Shown: positions 34,692 through 44,030, counted from the stretch's first letter. The stretch is 64,000 nucleotides of DNA from Meiothermus sp. (GCF_026004115.1 NZ_BPIM01000001.1:1697501-1761500), one strand, 5' to 3'. Program-made: numbers and translations. The notes: generated by a model not told the origin, from the sequence alone.

Positions 34692-35951
34692 CTAGACTAC
34701 CCGTTGTGATGCGTCCTGGAGACTTTGCGGGGATTTGGACTCGAGTACTTTTCGATAAAGCTCGAGCATTCGCAGGGTACGCACGCTTTCCATTTCCGAA
34801 CGCGCATATTCCCAGGCTACACGCCCCATGCGCTGGCGCAGTTCGGGGTGGTGGTATAGCTTGCGAATGCCCTCTGCAAAAGCCCGAATATCTTTTTCGG
34901 GCGTCGTGACTGGAATCTTGATAGCAGCTTCTGAGGGCACAAAATATCCCACCCCCTGGTGATCAAAAGCTATGAGGGGTAAGGCCTGAGACATGGCCTC
35001 GAGGTTCACACTGCCAAAAGAATCCCTCAGACTCGTAAAAAGAAACGCATCCGCACTGCGGTACAGTTCCTTCATTTGGTGCCAGTTGACCCGACCCAAA
35101 AACTGCACCTTGTGCTCTATGCCAAACTCTTTGGCTTTGGCTTCACACATCGGACGCAGGGGGCCGTCGCCAGCAACCAGCAGGCGCACCGGAAGATCAG
35201 CCACCTGCTGCATGATCTGAAGCATCAGCAGAGGGGCCTTCATGGATTCCAGTCGTCCTGCCCACAGCAGGGTCATGGTGGGTTGGTGGGGGTGGGCCGG
35301 GGGTTCAGAAGGCACGTAGCTATCCGGTAGTCCAGAGACGTTGAACATTTCGATTCGCCGCGCTCCAGCTCGGCGCAGGAGGCTTTCGGTCTCTGCGTTA
35401 GTAGCCAGGATGAGCGAAGTGTGCCGAACCGCCTGGCGTACCGGAGGGAGCAGTGGTAAGGCCAACACCCGCAAACTGCGCAGGGCTTCTTCCCAAGCAT
35501 TTGTTGTGAAATACCTGCGGTAGGCAAAGGGGGCCATCTGACCGCCACCTACCGAACCCCAAATGAAAGGAATGGGCAGTTTCCACAGTGGAGGGGGAGC
35601 GCTAACAGTATTCCAGCTCACGAAGTGGCTCAGATCAAAACCCACCTCGCGGTGAAGTTTTTTGGCTACCTTGAACATCTCGCCCAGCCAGAGCAAGTAA
35701 TGTAGCCGGATGTTGCCAGTACCTTTTTCTGGATTCCAGGGGTCGATTGCCTTGGGAGGAGAGGCATAATAAAAATGCAAATTGGGATTTGGGTTGGCTT
35801 CTAGATAACGCTCGATGTTGCTGCGATAACGGGGATAGGTAATGACCCACACCTCGCAGTGGCGTGACAATGCCAGAGCCCAGCCCCAAGTAACAGCTTC
35901 TTCCGACCCATGATCTGGGCTGCAACCATATCCAGTTAAAAGAATTCGCAT
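34692..35951 (-). CDS. GT4-family glycosyltransferase
   Basis: 419 residues from ATG at 35951 (MRILLTGYGCSPDHGSEEA); an upstream ATG at 36032 adds unrelated sequence. GT-B fold: N-terminal acceptor domain with SVGGGQMAPF, C-terminal donor domain with LLWAGRLESMKAPLLML, VAGDGPLRPMCE and FLFTSLRDSFGSVNLEAMSQALP, the E-x7-E region of GT4. It probably adds a sugar to a lipid-linked glycan. It is the only minus-strand gene between the two 103-bp repeats. Confidence 0.9.
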   Translation of the reverse strand: MRILLTGYGCSPDHGSEEAVTWGWALALSRHCEVWVITYPRYRSNIERYLEANPNPNLHFYYASPPKAIDPWNPEKGTGNIRLHYLLWLGEMFKVAKKLHREVGFDLSHFVSWNTVSAPPPLWKLPIPFIWGSVGGGQMAPFAYRRYFTTNAWEEALRSLRVLALPLLPPVRQAVRHTSLILATNAETESLLRRAGARRIEMFNVSGLPDSYVPSEPPAHPHQPTMTLLWAGRLESMKAPLLMLQIMQQVADLPVRLLVAGDGPLRPMCEAKAKEFGIEHKVQFLGRVNWHQMKELYRSADAFLFTSLRDSFGSVNLEAMSQALPLIAFDHQGVGYFVPSEAAIKIPVTTPEKDIRAFAEGIRKLYHHPELRQRMGRVAWEYARSEMESVRTLRMLELYRKVLESKSPQSLQDASQRVV

Positions 35952-36185
35952 ACTTGGCGCCCAGATAGTATCCAAAACAGCGTAAATTAGTATAGACCAT
36001 TGCGCTAGCTTGTCATGCCAGATGCAACCCAACGCTTATGGATCCGGCCCATGTGGCTTCCCAGCAACGACTTGGAAGGATTTGGAAGTGCACTTAGTAC
36101 TTGTGTGGGTTTTGCACTGAATTTTGGGCTTACGCGATGTAAGGCACAAAAACAACGATACCCTCATCCAACTCACTTCTGCTCT

Positions 36186-37061
36186 ATGACCCAGACCTCG
36201 TCTGAAAACACTACAACCACCTCTTCTAGACGCATTCACAAAGTGCGCCCATTCCTGAATGCCTATTTCAAGGTTTTAGATCGAGCCGGATTGGTATCTT
36301 CCAATCGCACGGTGGTGCTGGCCTATCACTCTATTCGCCCCTCACGACTCTACCAATACTCAACCTCAGCGGCGCAGTTTGAAGCCCATCTGGAGTGGCT
36401 GGCTGCCCATTGTGCGGTGGTGGGGTTCGACTAAGTGTTGTTGCCATCAACACAACCCCTGGGCAAGCCGAGGGTGGCTATCACCTTTGATGATGGCTAC
36501 CAAGACAACGTAGAAATAGCGCTGCCCATATTGCAAAAATACCGATTGCCTGCTACATTTTTTGTCACCACAGGATTGCTGCAAAAAGATTCTTATACCT
36601 TGAATCAAATGGCGTCTTATTTTGGAAACTCCATTGAAGCCATGAGGCCGCTGGACTTTTTAGGCTTGCGAACACTGGACGCTGCCGGTATGGCTATTGG
36701 CGCCCATACCCACACCCACCGCAACTTGCGCCAGGTTTCACCCAAAGAGCAGCACGAAGAACTGCTTAAAAGTCGAGCTATTCTGGAAGATGCGCTGGGC
36801 AAGGCAGTGTTGACCATGTCCTACCCCTATGGCCTTCCTGGTTATGCGGTGAATTCCAGGGTATCACGGGCAAGCCTGGAAACAGGTTATCGGCTAGCAG
36901 CTACCGTGCATTTGCGCGCAGTCAGGCCCCAGGACAACCCCAGTCAAATTCCACGCTTCGTAGTTACCGACGAGAATCTACAAGACTTGAGAACGATTGT
37001 TTTCGGCGGTATGGATATCGTGGGCTGGTATCAGGATGCTACTAGCTTGTTGCGCAAGTAA
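36186..37061 (+). pseudogene. polysaccharide deacetylase interrupted by one in-frame stop
   Basis: From ATG 36186 the frame runs to TAA at 36432-36434 (HCAVVGFD, stop) and continues at once in the same frame as VLLPSTQPLGKPRVAITFDDGYQDN to 37061. The NodB motifs TFDDGY, the HTHTHRN zinc-binding histidines and the TMSYPYG motif all lie after the stop. The normal peptide would join the two parts (residues 1-82 plus about 209). A single base change of a sense codon such as GAA to TAA explains it. A restart at GTG 36435 would lack the conserved N-terminal strand (VLAYHSI), so activity is unlikely unless the stop is read through. Confidence 0.85.
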
Positions 37062-37068
37062 TTGCGGC

Positions 37069-37171
37069 GTCGTATAGACCCCCATACACTACCTGCCCTC
37101 CCCTAGCAGGGGAGGGCAGGGGTGGGGTTGCCATGGAAGGGCAAATCCCCAGGTATAGCCATCTCTACGAC
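37069..37171 (+). repeat. 103-bp dispersed repeat, copy 2
   Basis: Same length and orientation as the copy at 34451-34553, differing at a few bases (TGCCCTCCCCTAGCAGGGGA against TACCCTCCCCTAGGAGGGGA). It starts seven bases after the deacetylase stop. The conserved bases continue with TGTAATG just outside the right end in both copies. Confidence 0.85.
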
Positions 37172-37517
37172 GCTGTAATGTAAGCAATGGAATAAGTTGT
37201 GATCTGATAAATACAAATACAGCACTATTGCATAATGATAAATTAATGGTGGTAAACTTTTTGTAGACTTGGGCAATGGCAAATGCGTTACTGTTTGTAA
37301 TCCCTCTCTAAACGATTTATGTATGCTCTGGAACGAGTTTTTGCAACAAGCTCCTCTTCGCATTTATATCCAATCGGCGTTATGCGGTCGTTACTGCGTT
37401 AAAGATGCTGGATTTTCCATGGCATTTTGACAGCAATGCTCTACGATTTTTCCATATTCTCGCTGATGTTGAGTGGGAGCGCTTTCATATAGGTCAACAT
37501 TTCGGCGAAAGGAGATT
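37172..37517. other. AT-rich intergenic region before the polysaccharide operon
   Basis: About 345 bases, clearly AT-richer at 37190-37330 than its surroundings. A TTGACA stands at 37428-37433 with CATATT about 20 bases on, a possible but poorly spaced promoter for the operon at 37518. No gene seen. Confidence 0.5.
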
Positions 37518-38990
37518 ATGGCACAGTACGGTGGATCTTGGGCAGCTACACAAGAAGACAGCCGTCGTGTTGGGGCTTTGTGGAGCAAGCCAGCCCCTAA
37601 TTGGATACCGGCTATTTTGTGGCTGACAGATGTATTGGCACTCGAGCTTTCGCTGGGCCTGGCTGTGCTCGTGCGTGAGATTCTCTCAGGATTTTGGCCC
37701 CACTCCCTGACCTGGAGCGATTATGCCCTTCTGGGCCTGATACTCGCCGCCTTCCCGTTGGGTTATCTGTTTTGGGCACTGTATCCTGGCTATGGCATTC
37801 ATCCAGTCGAGCGAATGCGCCGCACCTTTCTGATTACCGTTTTGCTGTTTGCTCTTATGGCGGTGGTTTTTGCCATTTTGCCGGCTACGCGAGCCCTGGT
37901 AGGCCTGGTGCTTATTGCGGGCATGTTGGCCGTACTGCTGGTACCTCTTTTGAATGCGTTGGCTCGAGAGCTCCTGATTCGAGCGAGCTGCTGGGGTTAT
38001 CCAGTGGTAATTTTAGGAGCCGGTCTGATTGGGTCAATGGTGGCTCGAGCCCTCCAGCAGGAGCGCTATCTGGGTATGGTTCCGGTAGCCTTTCTGGACG
38101 ACGACCCCAATAAGCAGCATCGTTTAATTGAGGGGGTTCCGGTTATAGGGGGCCTTGATCGGGCCGAGCAGGTTAGCGAGCTGGGGGTCAAGGAAGCCTT
38201 TGTGGCTATTTCAAGCATCGGGCGGGCCGAACTCAAAAAGCTGGTTCATCGCCTTCCTTTTTTGCACGTTACCGTGGTGCCGGATTTGGGCGAGCCCACC
38301 ATCGATTGGTTTGCAGTGCGCAGCCTGGGGCGTATTCACGGTGTTGCTGTGCGCAAAAACCTCCTGCTGCCGCGAAACCGAGCCATGAAATGGTGGATGG
38401 ATCGCTTGCTGGGCTGGCCGTTGTTCGTGTTCAGCCTGCCACTGATATGGCTGCTGGCTTTGTGGATCCGCCTGGTCAGCCCGGGTTCGCCCTACTTCAC
38501 CCAGACCCGAGAAGGTTTTGCGGGTAGACCCATTAATATCCTCAAGCTGCGTACCATGTACCCCGATGCCGAGGAGCGTTTGGAGCGATACCTGTCCGAG
38601 AACCCTGAGGCCAAAGCCGAGTGGGAGAACTCATTCAAACTCAAACGAGACCCGCGTATCCTGCCTGGTGTGGGCTACTTCCTGCGCAAGACCAGCCTGG
38701 ACGAGTTACCCCAGCTTTACAACGTGGTGCGCGGAGAGATGAGCCTGGTGGGGCCGCGCCCCTTTCCGGGGTATCACCTCGAGCACTTCTCGCCCGAGTT
38801 CCGCGAACTGCGACATAGTGTGTTGCCGGGCATTACCGGCTTCTGGCAGGTGCTGGCTCGCTCCGATAGCGATCTCAAACTACAAGAAGAACTCGATACC
38901 TACTACATCCGCAACTGGTCGCCGTGGCTGGATGTGTATCTACTGTTCCGTACCGTGATGGCGGTGCTGGGTTCTAAGGGGGCATATTGA
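37518..38990 (+). CDS. polyprenyl-phosphate phosphoglycosyl transferase (WbaP/UndP-type)
   Basis: 490 residues from ATG at 37518, preceded by AAAGGAGATT. Four to five N-terminal membrane segments, a CoA-binding-like domain (VVILGAGLIGSMVARALQQ, AFLDDDPNK), another membrane helix (WPLFVFSLPLIWLLALWIRL) and the catalytic domain with FTQTREGFAGRPINILKLRT split at REGF, KTSLDELPQLYNVVRGEMSL and VGPRP. It starts repeat-unit synthesis by moving a sugar phosphate to undecaprenyl phosphate. First gene of the plus-strand polysaccharide operon. Confidence 0.93.
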   Translation: MAQYGGSWAATQEDSRRVGALWSKPAPNWIPAILWLTDVLALELSLGLAVLVREILSGFWPHSLTWSDYALLGLILAAFPLGYLFWALYPGYGIHPVERMRRTFLITVLLFALMAVVFAILPATRALVGLVLIAGMLAVLLVPLLNALARELLIRASCWGYPVVILGAGLIGSMVARALQQERYLGMVPVAFLDDDPNKQHRLIEGVPVIGGLDRAEQVSELGVKEAFVAISSIGRAELKKLVHRLPFLHVTVVPDLGEPTIDWFAVRSLGRIHGVAVRKNLLLPRNRAMKWWMDRLLGWPLFVFSLPLIWLLALWIRLVSPGSPYFTQTREGFAGRPINILKLRTMYPDAEERLERYLSENPEAKAEWENSFKLKRDPRILPGVGYFLRKTSLDELPQLYNVVRGEMSLVGPRPFPGYHLEHFSPEFRELRHSVLPGITGFWQVLARSDSDLKLQEELDTYYIRNWSPWLDVYLLFRTVMAVLGSKGAY

Positions 38991-39758
38991 ATGATTGAGC
39001 GAACCAATGTGCTGGGGGTGGGCATCAGTGCCATTAACATTCCGATGGCGCTCGAGGTTCTGGATACCTGGATTCGGCAACAACACCATACCTATGTTTG
39101 CGTCACCGGGGTGCATGGGGTTATGGAAAGCCAGGCCGACCCAGAGTTGCGCCGTATTCATAACCAGGCCGGGATGGTCACGCCCGATGGTATGCCGATG
39201 GTCTGGATGAGTCGCCTGGCCGGACACAAGCACGTAGACCGGGTGTACGGCCCCGATCTGATGCTGGCCGTTTGTGAAGCTTCTTTGCAGAAGGGGTACC
39301 GTCACTTCTTCTATGGCGGCAACGAAGGCGTGTCCGAACAGTTGCGCGATAAGCTTCAGGAGAGGTTTCCGGGCTTGCAGGTAGTGGGTACCTATTCGCC
39401 TCCCTTTCGTCCCCTGACCCCCGAGGAGGATGCGGCCATCGTGGCCCGGATCAACGCGGCCCGACCCGACATCGTTTGGGTGGGCCTCAGCACCCCCAAG
39501 CAGGAACGCTGGATGGCTGCCCACCTGGGCAAGGTGCAGGCCCCGGTCATGATCGGCGTTGGGGCTGCCTTCGACTTTCACGCGGGCCTCAAGCCGCAGG
39601 CCCCACGCTGGATGCAGCGGAGCGGGCTGGAGTGGTTCTATCGCATGGTTTCTGAACCCAAGCGGCTGGCCCGGCGCTATTTGCAAAACAACCCCAGGTT
39701 TGTGGTGGCAGTGCTGATGCAGTTGCTAGGCCTGCGTCGCTACAAGCTAGATATCTGA
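38991..39758 (+). CDS. WecG/TagA/CpsF-family glycosyltransferase (GT26)
   Basis: 255 residues; ATG at 38991 follows the previous stop directly (TGAATG). Family blocks: VTGVHGVMESQADPEL, TPDGMPMVWMSRLAG, RVYGPDLM, FYGGNEGVSEQL, PDIVWVGLSTPKQERWMA and GVGAAFDFHAG. GT26 enzymes often transfer ManNAc or a derivative to the lipid-linked first sugar, which fits the UDP-ManNAc-making epimerase encoded at 33212. Confidence 0.93.
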   Translation: MIERTNVLGVGISAINIPMALEVLDTWIRQQHHTYVCVTGVHGVMESQADPELRRIHNQAGMVTPDGMPMVWMSRLAGHKHVDRVYGPDLMLAVCEASLQKGYRHFFYGGNEGVSEQLRDKLQERFPGLQVVGTYSPPFRPLTPEEDAAIVARINAARPDIVWVGLSTPKQERWMAAHLGKVQAPVMIGVGAAFDFHAGLKPQAPRWMQRSGLEWFYRMVSEPKRLARRYLQNNPRFVVAVLMQLLGLRRYKLDI

Positions 39759-39769
39759 GGAGGAAAGGC

Positions 39770-40759
39770 ATGAAAACAGCTCTCGTTTGCGGTGCAGGTG
39801 GATTTATTGGTGGGCATTTGGTCAAGAAGCTCAAAGCTCAGGGATACTGGGTGCGTGGTGTAGATCTCAAACGTCACGAGTTCGCGGAAAGCCCCGCCGA
39901 CGAGTTTGTGGTGGGCGATCTGCGCGACCCCCGCCTGGTAGCCCAGGTGATTGACCGCAAGTTTGACGAGGTCTACCAGCTGGCTGCCGATATGGGGGGT
40001 GCCGGTTTTGTTTTCACCGGCGAGAACGATGCCGCCATCATGCACAACTCGGCCCTGATCAACCTGAATGTACTGGAGGAGTTACGCCACAAGGGGGTGG
40101 GGAAGGTCTTTTACTCTTCCTCAGCCTGCATTTACCCCGAGTACAACCAGCTCGATCCCTCCAAGCCTGTCACCGCAGAGGACTCGGCCTACCCGGCTAT
40201 GCCGGATAGCGAGTATGGCTGGGAGAAACTCTTTAGCGAGCGGCTTTACTTTGCCTATCATCGTAACTATGGGATGGATGTGCGTGTGGCTCGTTTTCAC
40301 AACATCTTTGGAATCGAGGGCACCTGGGAGGGGGGGCGCGAGAAAGCGCCTGCGGCCATGTGCCGTAAAGTTGCCGAGGCCCCCGAGGGCGGCGTGATAG
40401 AGGTATGGGGCCCCGGCACCCAGACCCGTTCTTTCTTGTATGTCGACGAGTGTTTGGAAGCCATCGAGCGCTTCATGAACAACGACTACATTGGCCCCCT
40501 AAATATCGGCTCGGAAGAGATGATCAGCATTAACGATCTGGCCCGCATGACCATCGAAATTTCCGGTAAAAACCTCAGCATCCGCAACGTTCCGGGCCCT
40601 ACCGGCGTACAGGGGCGCAACTCCGACAATACCCGCATTCGAGAGAAGCTGGGCTGGGCCCCTCATCGCCCGCTGCGCGAGGGAATGGAGCGCACCTATG
40701 CCTGGGTGGCCGAGCAAGTGGCCAAGAAACAGAAGGCCAAAGAGGCCATAGCACAATAA
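39770..40759 (+). CDS. GDP-mannose 3,5-epimerase-like NAD-dependent epimerase
   Basis: 329 residues, AGGAGGAAAGGC before the ATG. Short-chain dehydrogenase fold with GAGGFIGG nucleotide loop and YGWEK catalytic Tyr/Lys. Segments AADMGGAGF, SSSACIYPEYNQL, RFHNIFGIEGTWEGGREKAP and TRSFLYVDECLEAI are close to the plant-type GDP-mannose 3,5-epimerase (GDP-L-galactose forming). Third gene of the polysaccharide operon, 11 bases after the transferase. Substrate assignment is by resemblance; a different nucleotide sugar cannot be excluded. Confidence 0.88.
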   Translation: MKTALVCGAGGFIGGHLVKKLKAQGYWVRGVDLKRHEFAESPADEFVVGDLRDPRLVAQVIDRKFDEVYQLAADMGGAGFVFTGENDAAIMHNSALINLNVLEELRHKGVGKVFYSSSACIYPEYNQLDPSKPVTAEDSAYPAMPDSEYGWEKLFSERLYFAYHRNYGMDVRVARFHNIFGIEGTWEGGREKAPAAMCRKVAEAPEGGVIEVWGPGTQTRSFLYVDECLEAIERFMNNDYIGPLNIGSEEMISINDLARMTIEISGKNLSIRNVPGPTGVQGRNSDNTRIREKLGWAPHRPLREGMERTYAWVAEQVAKKQKAKEAIAQ

Positions 40760-40775
40760 AACCGATCTGGATCTG

Positions 40776-40801
40776 ACCCCCGGCTTCGGTCGGGGGTTTT
40801 T
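40776..40801 (+). terminator. rho-independent terminator of the polysaccharide operon
   Basis: ACCCCCG (40776-40782) and CGGGGGT (40791-40797) form a 7-bp stem with an 8-base loop, followed by TTTTT, 16 bases after the epimerase stop. Confidence 0.85.
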
Positions 40802-40845
40802 GCACTTCTAACCCAACTTTCAAAGCTTTCCGTCAAGCTACAAGG

Positions 40846-41511
40846 GTGCGCTGGATTATCTGGATGACTATTTTTATCCTGTTTTGTTCGCTGGTTTTGG
40901 CGCAGAAATTGCGTTATATCCCCACCCAGCCTTATGTTCGCGAGGTGGGCGAGTGCAATCCGGCCCCGCCTCCACGAAACCCCAGTGAGCAGTCCAAGTG
41001 GGAAGAATGGCCGGGCTATCGGGAGCGCATTGCAAGGCTGGCCCCGCATCTGTTGGGCGAACCCGACCCAGCTTTACTGATGCCCGTGCAGGGGGTTCGG
41101 GTGCGGCAGGTCTGGGATAGCTTTGGGGCCATTCGCCCCGGAGGCCGCCGCCACGAGGGGCAGGACATTTTCGCCCGACGGGGTACCCCGGTCTATTCGG
41201 CCACGGAAGGCTTTGTGCTGCGGATGGCTTATGGCCCGGTGGGAGGATTGCAAATTTTCGTGCTGGGGGCAGGCGAGAAGCGCTACTACTACGCTCACTT
41301 TGACCGCTTTGCCCCAGACCTGCGGGAGGGAGACTGGGTAACGCCCCAAACCCTGCTGGGCTACGTGGGCAATACCGGCATCGCTCGAGGTACGCCGCCC
41401 CACCTGCACTTTGGCATCTACGAGGGGGGACGCGAAACCTGCGATTACCGGGCCCTCGACCCCCTCCCTCTGCTGCGTGACCGCAACTGGCAAACCCTGA
41501 CAGGGCGATAA
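40846..41511 (+). CDS. M23 metallopeptidase, secreted
   Basis: 221 residues, GTG start, signal peptide MRWIIWMTIFILFCSLVLA. The LytM/M23 zinc site is seen in RHEGQDIFA (His, Asp) and PPHLHFGIYEG (HxH). M23 enzymes cut peptidoglycan cross-bridges or serve as amidase activators. The catalytic domain spans roughly residues 78-210, with motif VYSATEGFVLRMAYG. A close relative follows 14 bases downstream, clearly from a tandem duplication. Confidence 0.9.
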   Translation: MRWIIWMTIFILFCSLVLAQKLRYIPTQPYVREVGECNPAPPPRNPSEQSKWEEWPGYRERIARLAPHLLGEPDPALLMPVQGVRVRQVWDSFGAIRPGGRRHEGQDIFARRGTPVYSATEGFVLRMAYGPVGGLQIFVLGAGEKRYYYAHFDRFAPDLREGDWVTPQTLLGYVGNTGIARGTPPHLHFGIYEGGRETCDYRALDPLPLLRDRNWQTLTGR

Positions 41512-41525
41512 GGAGTCCACTCTTC

Positions 41526-42149
41526 GTGAAAAATGCTCTCTTGCTGCTGTTCTTATTCGTCCTGAGCGCTTGCGTATGGCCGCGCTCGAGCCAGCAAGAC
41601 CCTGGGAGCGAAGCACCTGATGAAAGCCCCGGAACCGGCTGGACGCACTTTGACGACTACGCCCGCCTGCTGGCGCAGCCCCCCGATAATGAACTCCTGA
41701 TGCCGGTGCGGGGTGTGCGGGTGCGTCAGGTAACCGACACCTTTATGGCGCCCCGCCCGGGTGGGCGCTTGCACGAAGGCCAGGACATCTTTGCCCCCAG
41801 GGGAACGCCCATCTACTCGGCCACCGAAGGCCTGGTTATCCGGATGGGTTATGGGCAGTTGGGTGGGCTCTACGTGATGGTCTTGGGGCCAGGCGGGCGG
41901 CGCTACTACTACGCCCACCTCGACCAACATGCCGATGGCCTGCAAGTAGGTGATCGGGTCACACCCCAGACCTTGCTGGGTTACGTGGGCAACACCGGCA
42001 ATGCCCGCACCACACCCCCGCATCTGCACTTTGGGGTGTATGGGAGTTGGTGGCGTTCGGACGAGCGGGTAGTTAATCCCCTACCCTTATTGGTCAACCG
42101 TAGCTGGCAGACCCTGGAGGCTCTCGAGGAAAATACCAGTAACCCGTAG
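41526..42149 (+). CDS. M23 metallopeptidase, lipoprotein
   Basis: 207 residues, GTG start with AAGGAG ahead. Lipobox LSAC near residue 16 marks it as a lipoprotein, unlike its upstream twin. Catalytic features match the twin: LHEGQDIFAPRGTP, YYYAHLDQHADG and PPHLHFGVYGSW. The duplicated pair differ mainly in the N-terminal anchoring, so they probably act in the same envelope process at different places. Confidence 0.9.
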   Translation: MKNALLLLFLFVLSACVWPRSSQQDPGSEAPDESPGTGWTHFDDYARLLAQPPDNELLMPVRGVRVRQVTDTFMAPRPGGRLHEGQDIFAPRGTPIYSATEGLVIRMGYGQLGGLYVMVLGPGGRRYYYAHLDQHADGLQVGDRVTPQTLLGYVGNTGNARTTPPHLHFGVYGSWWRSDERVVNPLPLLVNRSWQTLEALEENTSNP

Positions 42150-42247
42150 AGAAAGGCCGAAAGCCAAAATGCGCACGATCGCTACTCGGCTCCGCATAAC
42201 GCAATGATGCTGTAATACCTGCTTGTTCACATCACAAAATTGATGAC

Positions 42248-43402
42248 CTAACCTGTTTTGGGCCGCAGCAGCTCTGCCAGCAAGGCAATTACCACCGCCA
42301 GCCCCGCTACCAGTGCAAACGATACCCGCAGCGAGGTGGCTTGGGCAATCAACCCAATCACCGGCGGCCCCACCAGAAAGCCCAGGTAGCCCAGGGTCGC
42401 TACCGAGGCCAGTGCAACCCCGGGTTCAACCCCTGGCACACGCCCCGCTGCGCTAAAAGCCAGGGGGAACAGGGTGCAGTAGCCCAGCCCGATCATCACA
42501 AAACCCAGCATGGCCACCTCCGGGCGGGTAGCTAGCAAAGTGGTAACAAAGCCAGCCGCAGCGAACAGACCGCCTCCTCTGGCCAGGGCCACCGGGCCGA
42601 AGCGGTGGGTGAGGGCATCGCCAGTCAGGCGCCCCACCACCATCGCCACCGAGAACGCCGAGAAAGCCAACGCCGCTACGGCTTCGCTGCTGCCGACCAC
42701 TTGCTTCATGAAGACCGCGCTCCAGTCGGCCACCGCACCCTCGCCCAGGCCGGTGCAGAACACGATTAATCCCAAACCCAAGAGCACGCCTCGAGGCCAT
42801 ACAAAGCGCGGCCCACTGGGGGCGGGCCGAACCTGTATCAGATACCGAATAGCCCATAGCATCAGCAGTACCGAGACGGCTGTCATCGAGGTGAAAAAAG
42901 GGAGCGGTTCCATCCCGGCGGCTGCGGCTGCACCGCCCAGCGCAGCCCCCACCAGGCCCCCCAGGCTAAAGAGCGCGTGGAAGCTGGACATGATGGGCCT
43001 TCCGTTGCGCTTTTCGGTCTCCACGGCCTGGACGTTCATCGAGATGTCCATAGCGGCGTTGGTGAAGCCAAATACAAAAAGCGCGAGGGCCAGTGTCCAG
43101 CCACTGGGAGCCAGGGCCAGTAGCGGCAGTGAAAAGCAGTTGCTAAAGGAAGCGAACGTCAGCACCGGGCGGCTGCCCCAGTGGGCAATCAGCCAGCCGA
43201 CGAGGGGCATGGCCAGCACCAACCCCACCGGTGCGCCCAACAGCACCAAGCCCAGCTCACCGGTATTGAGGCCCAGGCTCTGCTTGATGGCCGGGATGCG
43301 CGAAACCCAGGCCGCCAGAATGAAGCCGCAAACAAAAAAGGTCAGGTAGATGGCGATTCTGGCTAAGGGCAGGTGGTCTGGTCTGGGAGGCATCGCATTC
43401 AC
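42248..43402 (-). CDS. major facilitator superfamily transporter
   Basis: 384 residues with about twelve membrane segments; GTG start at 43402 (AAAGGA upstream) or ATG at 43393. Similar to the sugar/drug MFS group with WVSRIPAIKQSLGLNTGELG in the first loop and VQAVETEKRNGRPIMSSFHALFSLGG (split at GRPIM) in the middle loop. The segment between helices 4 and 5 resembles fucose-permease-like members. Substrate not predictable by eye. Confidence 0.88.
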   Translation of the reverse strand: MNAMPPRPDHLPLARIAIYLTFFVCGFILAAWVSRIPAIKQSLGLNTGELGLVLLGAPVGLVLAMPLVGWLIAHWGSRPVLTFASFSNCFSLPLLALAPSGWTLALALFVFGFTNAAMDISMNVQAVETEKRNGRPIMSSFHALFSLGGLVGAALGGAAAAAGMEPLPFFTSMTAVSVLLMLWAIRYLIQVRPAPSGPRFVWPRGVLLGLGLIVFCTGLGEGAVADWSAVFMKQVVGSSEAVAALAFSAFSVAMVVGRLTGDALTHRFGPVALARGGGLFAAAGFVTTLLATRPEVAMLGFVMIGLGYCTLFPLAFSAAGRVPGVEPGVALASVATLGYLGFLVGPPVIGLIAQATSLRVSFALVAGLAVVIALLAELLRPKTG

Positions 43403-43497
43403 AGCAATAGTCCTTTCATGGACAGCTCTATTGGTAAGAAATCCATTAGTTGAGCCCTACTCCGGCAATGACCCACGCTCCCTACGGAGCGCAGGGC

Positions 43498-43998
43498 TCA
43501 TCGGGTCAGCCTCTGGATCAGGTTGCGGTGCTGGGGAAATTGTTGAGCCAGATGCTCTCCTTGGGCCAACTCAAAGTCGGCAAAGTCGAAACCAGGGGCC
43601 ATGGTGCAGCCTACCAGGGCGAAGGTCTTGGGTGCATCTAGGCTGGCTGCAAACCAGTAACCGGCGGGAACGACCCCCTGGAAACTTTGTCCCTGGCTGG
43701 GGTCAGGGCCTAGATGCAGGCTGGAAAGCTCCCCTTCAGGCGAAATCAGCCATAAGGTGAGTGAACTGCCGGTGTAGAAATGCCAGACTTCGTCGCTTTT
43801 AAGTCGGTGTAAGGCCGAAAAATCCGGGTATTCCAACAGGAAGTAGATGGCAGTGGAAAAGGGCCGCTGGGCCGTATAGCGGTGGGGCAGGTGTGGCTTG
43901 GCGATGGACTCGCCGGCAATGTAGGTTTGGCGATAAAAGCCACCCTCCGGGTGCGGCTCTAACCCCAGATGATCCACCCAAAATTTTGCACCATTCAT
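43498..43998 (-). CDS. DUF985-type cupin protein
   Basis: 166 residues, start with GGAG nine bases upstream. Cupin_5 signature: LGLEPHPEGGFYRQTY near the N terminus, AIYFLLEYPDFSALHRLKSDEVWHFY split at SALHR, and VVPAGYWFAASL. Metal-binding His/Glu positions are retained (HRLKSDEVWHFY). The function of these small cupins is not settled; some act as isomerases or epimerases. Stands alone. Confidence 0.88.
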   Translation of the reverse strand: MNGAKFWVDHLGLEPHPEGGFYRQTYIAGESIAKPHLPHRYTAQRPFSTAIYFLLEYPDFSALHRLKSDEVWHFYTGSSLTLWLISPEGELSSLHLGPDPSQGQSFQGVVPAGYWFAASLDAPKTFALVGCTMAPGFDFADFELAQGEHLAQQFPQHRNLIQRLTR

Positions 43999-44030
43999 GA
44001 AGAATCTCCTACCTTGCGGCCAGATTGGTC

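Noticed and set aside
36435-37061. A second, separate deacetylase gene with a GTG start directly after TAA.
   Set aside because: It continues the same frame and lacks the N-terminal strand that is encoded before the stop; one broken gene explains both parts.
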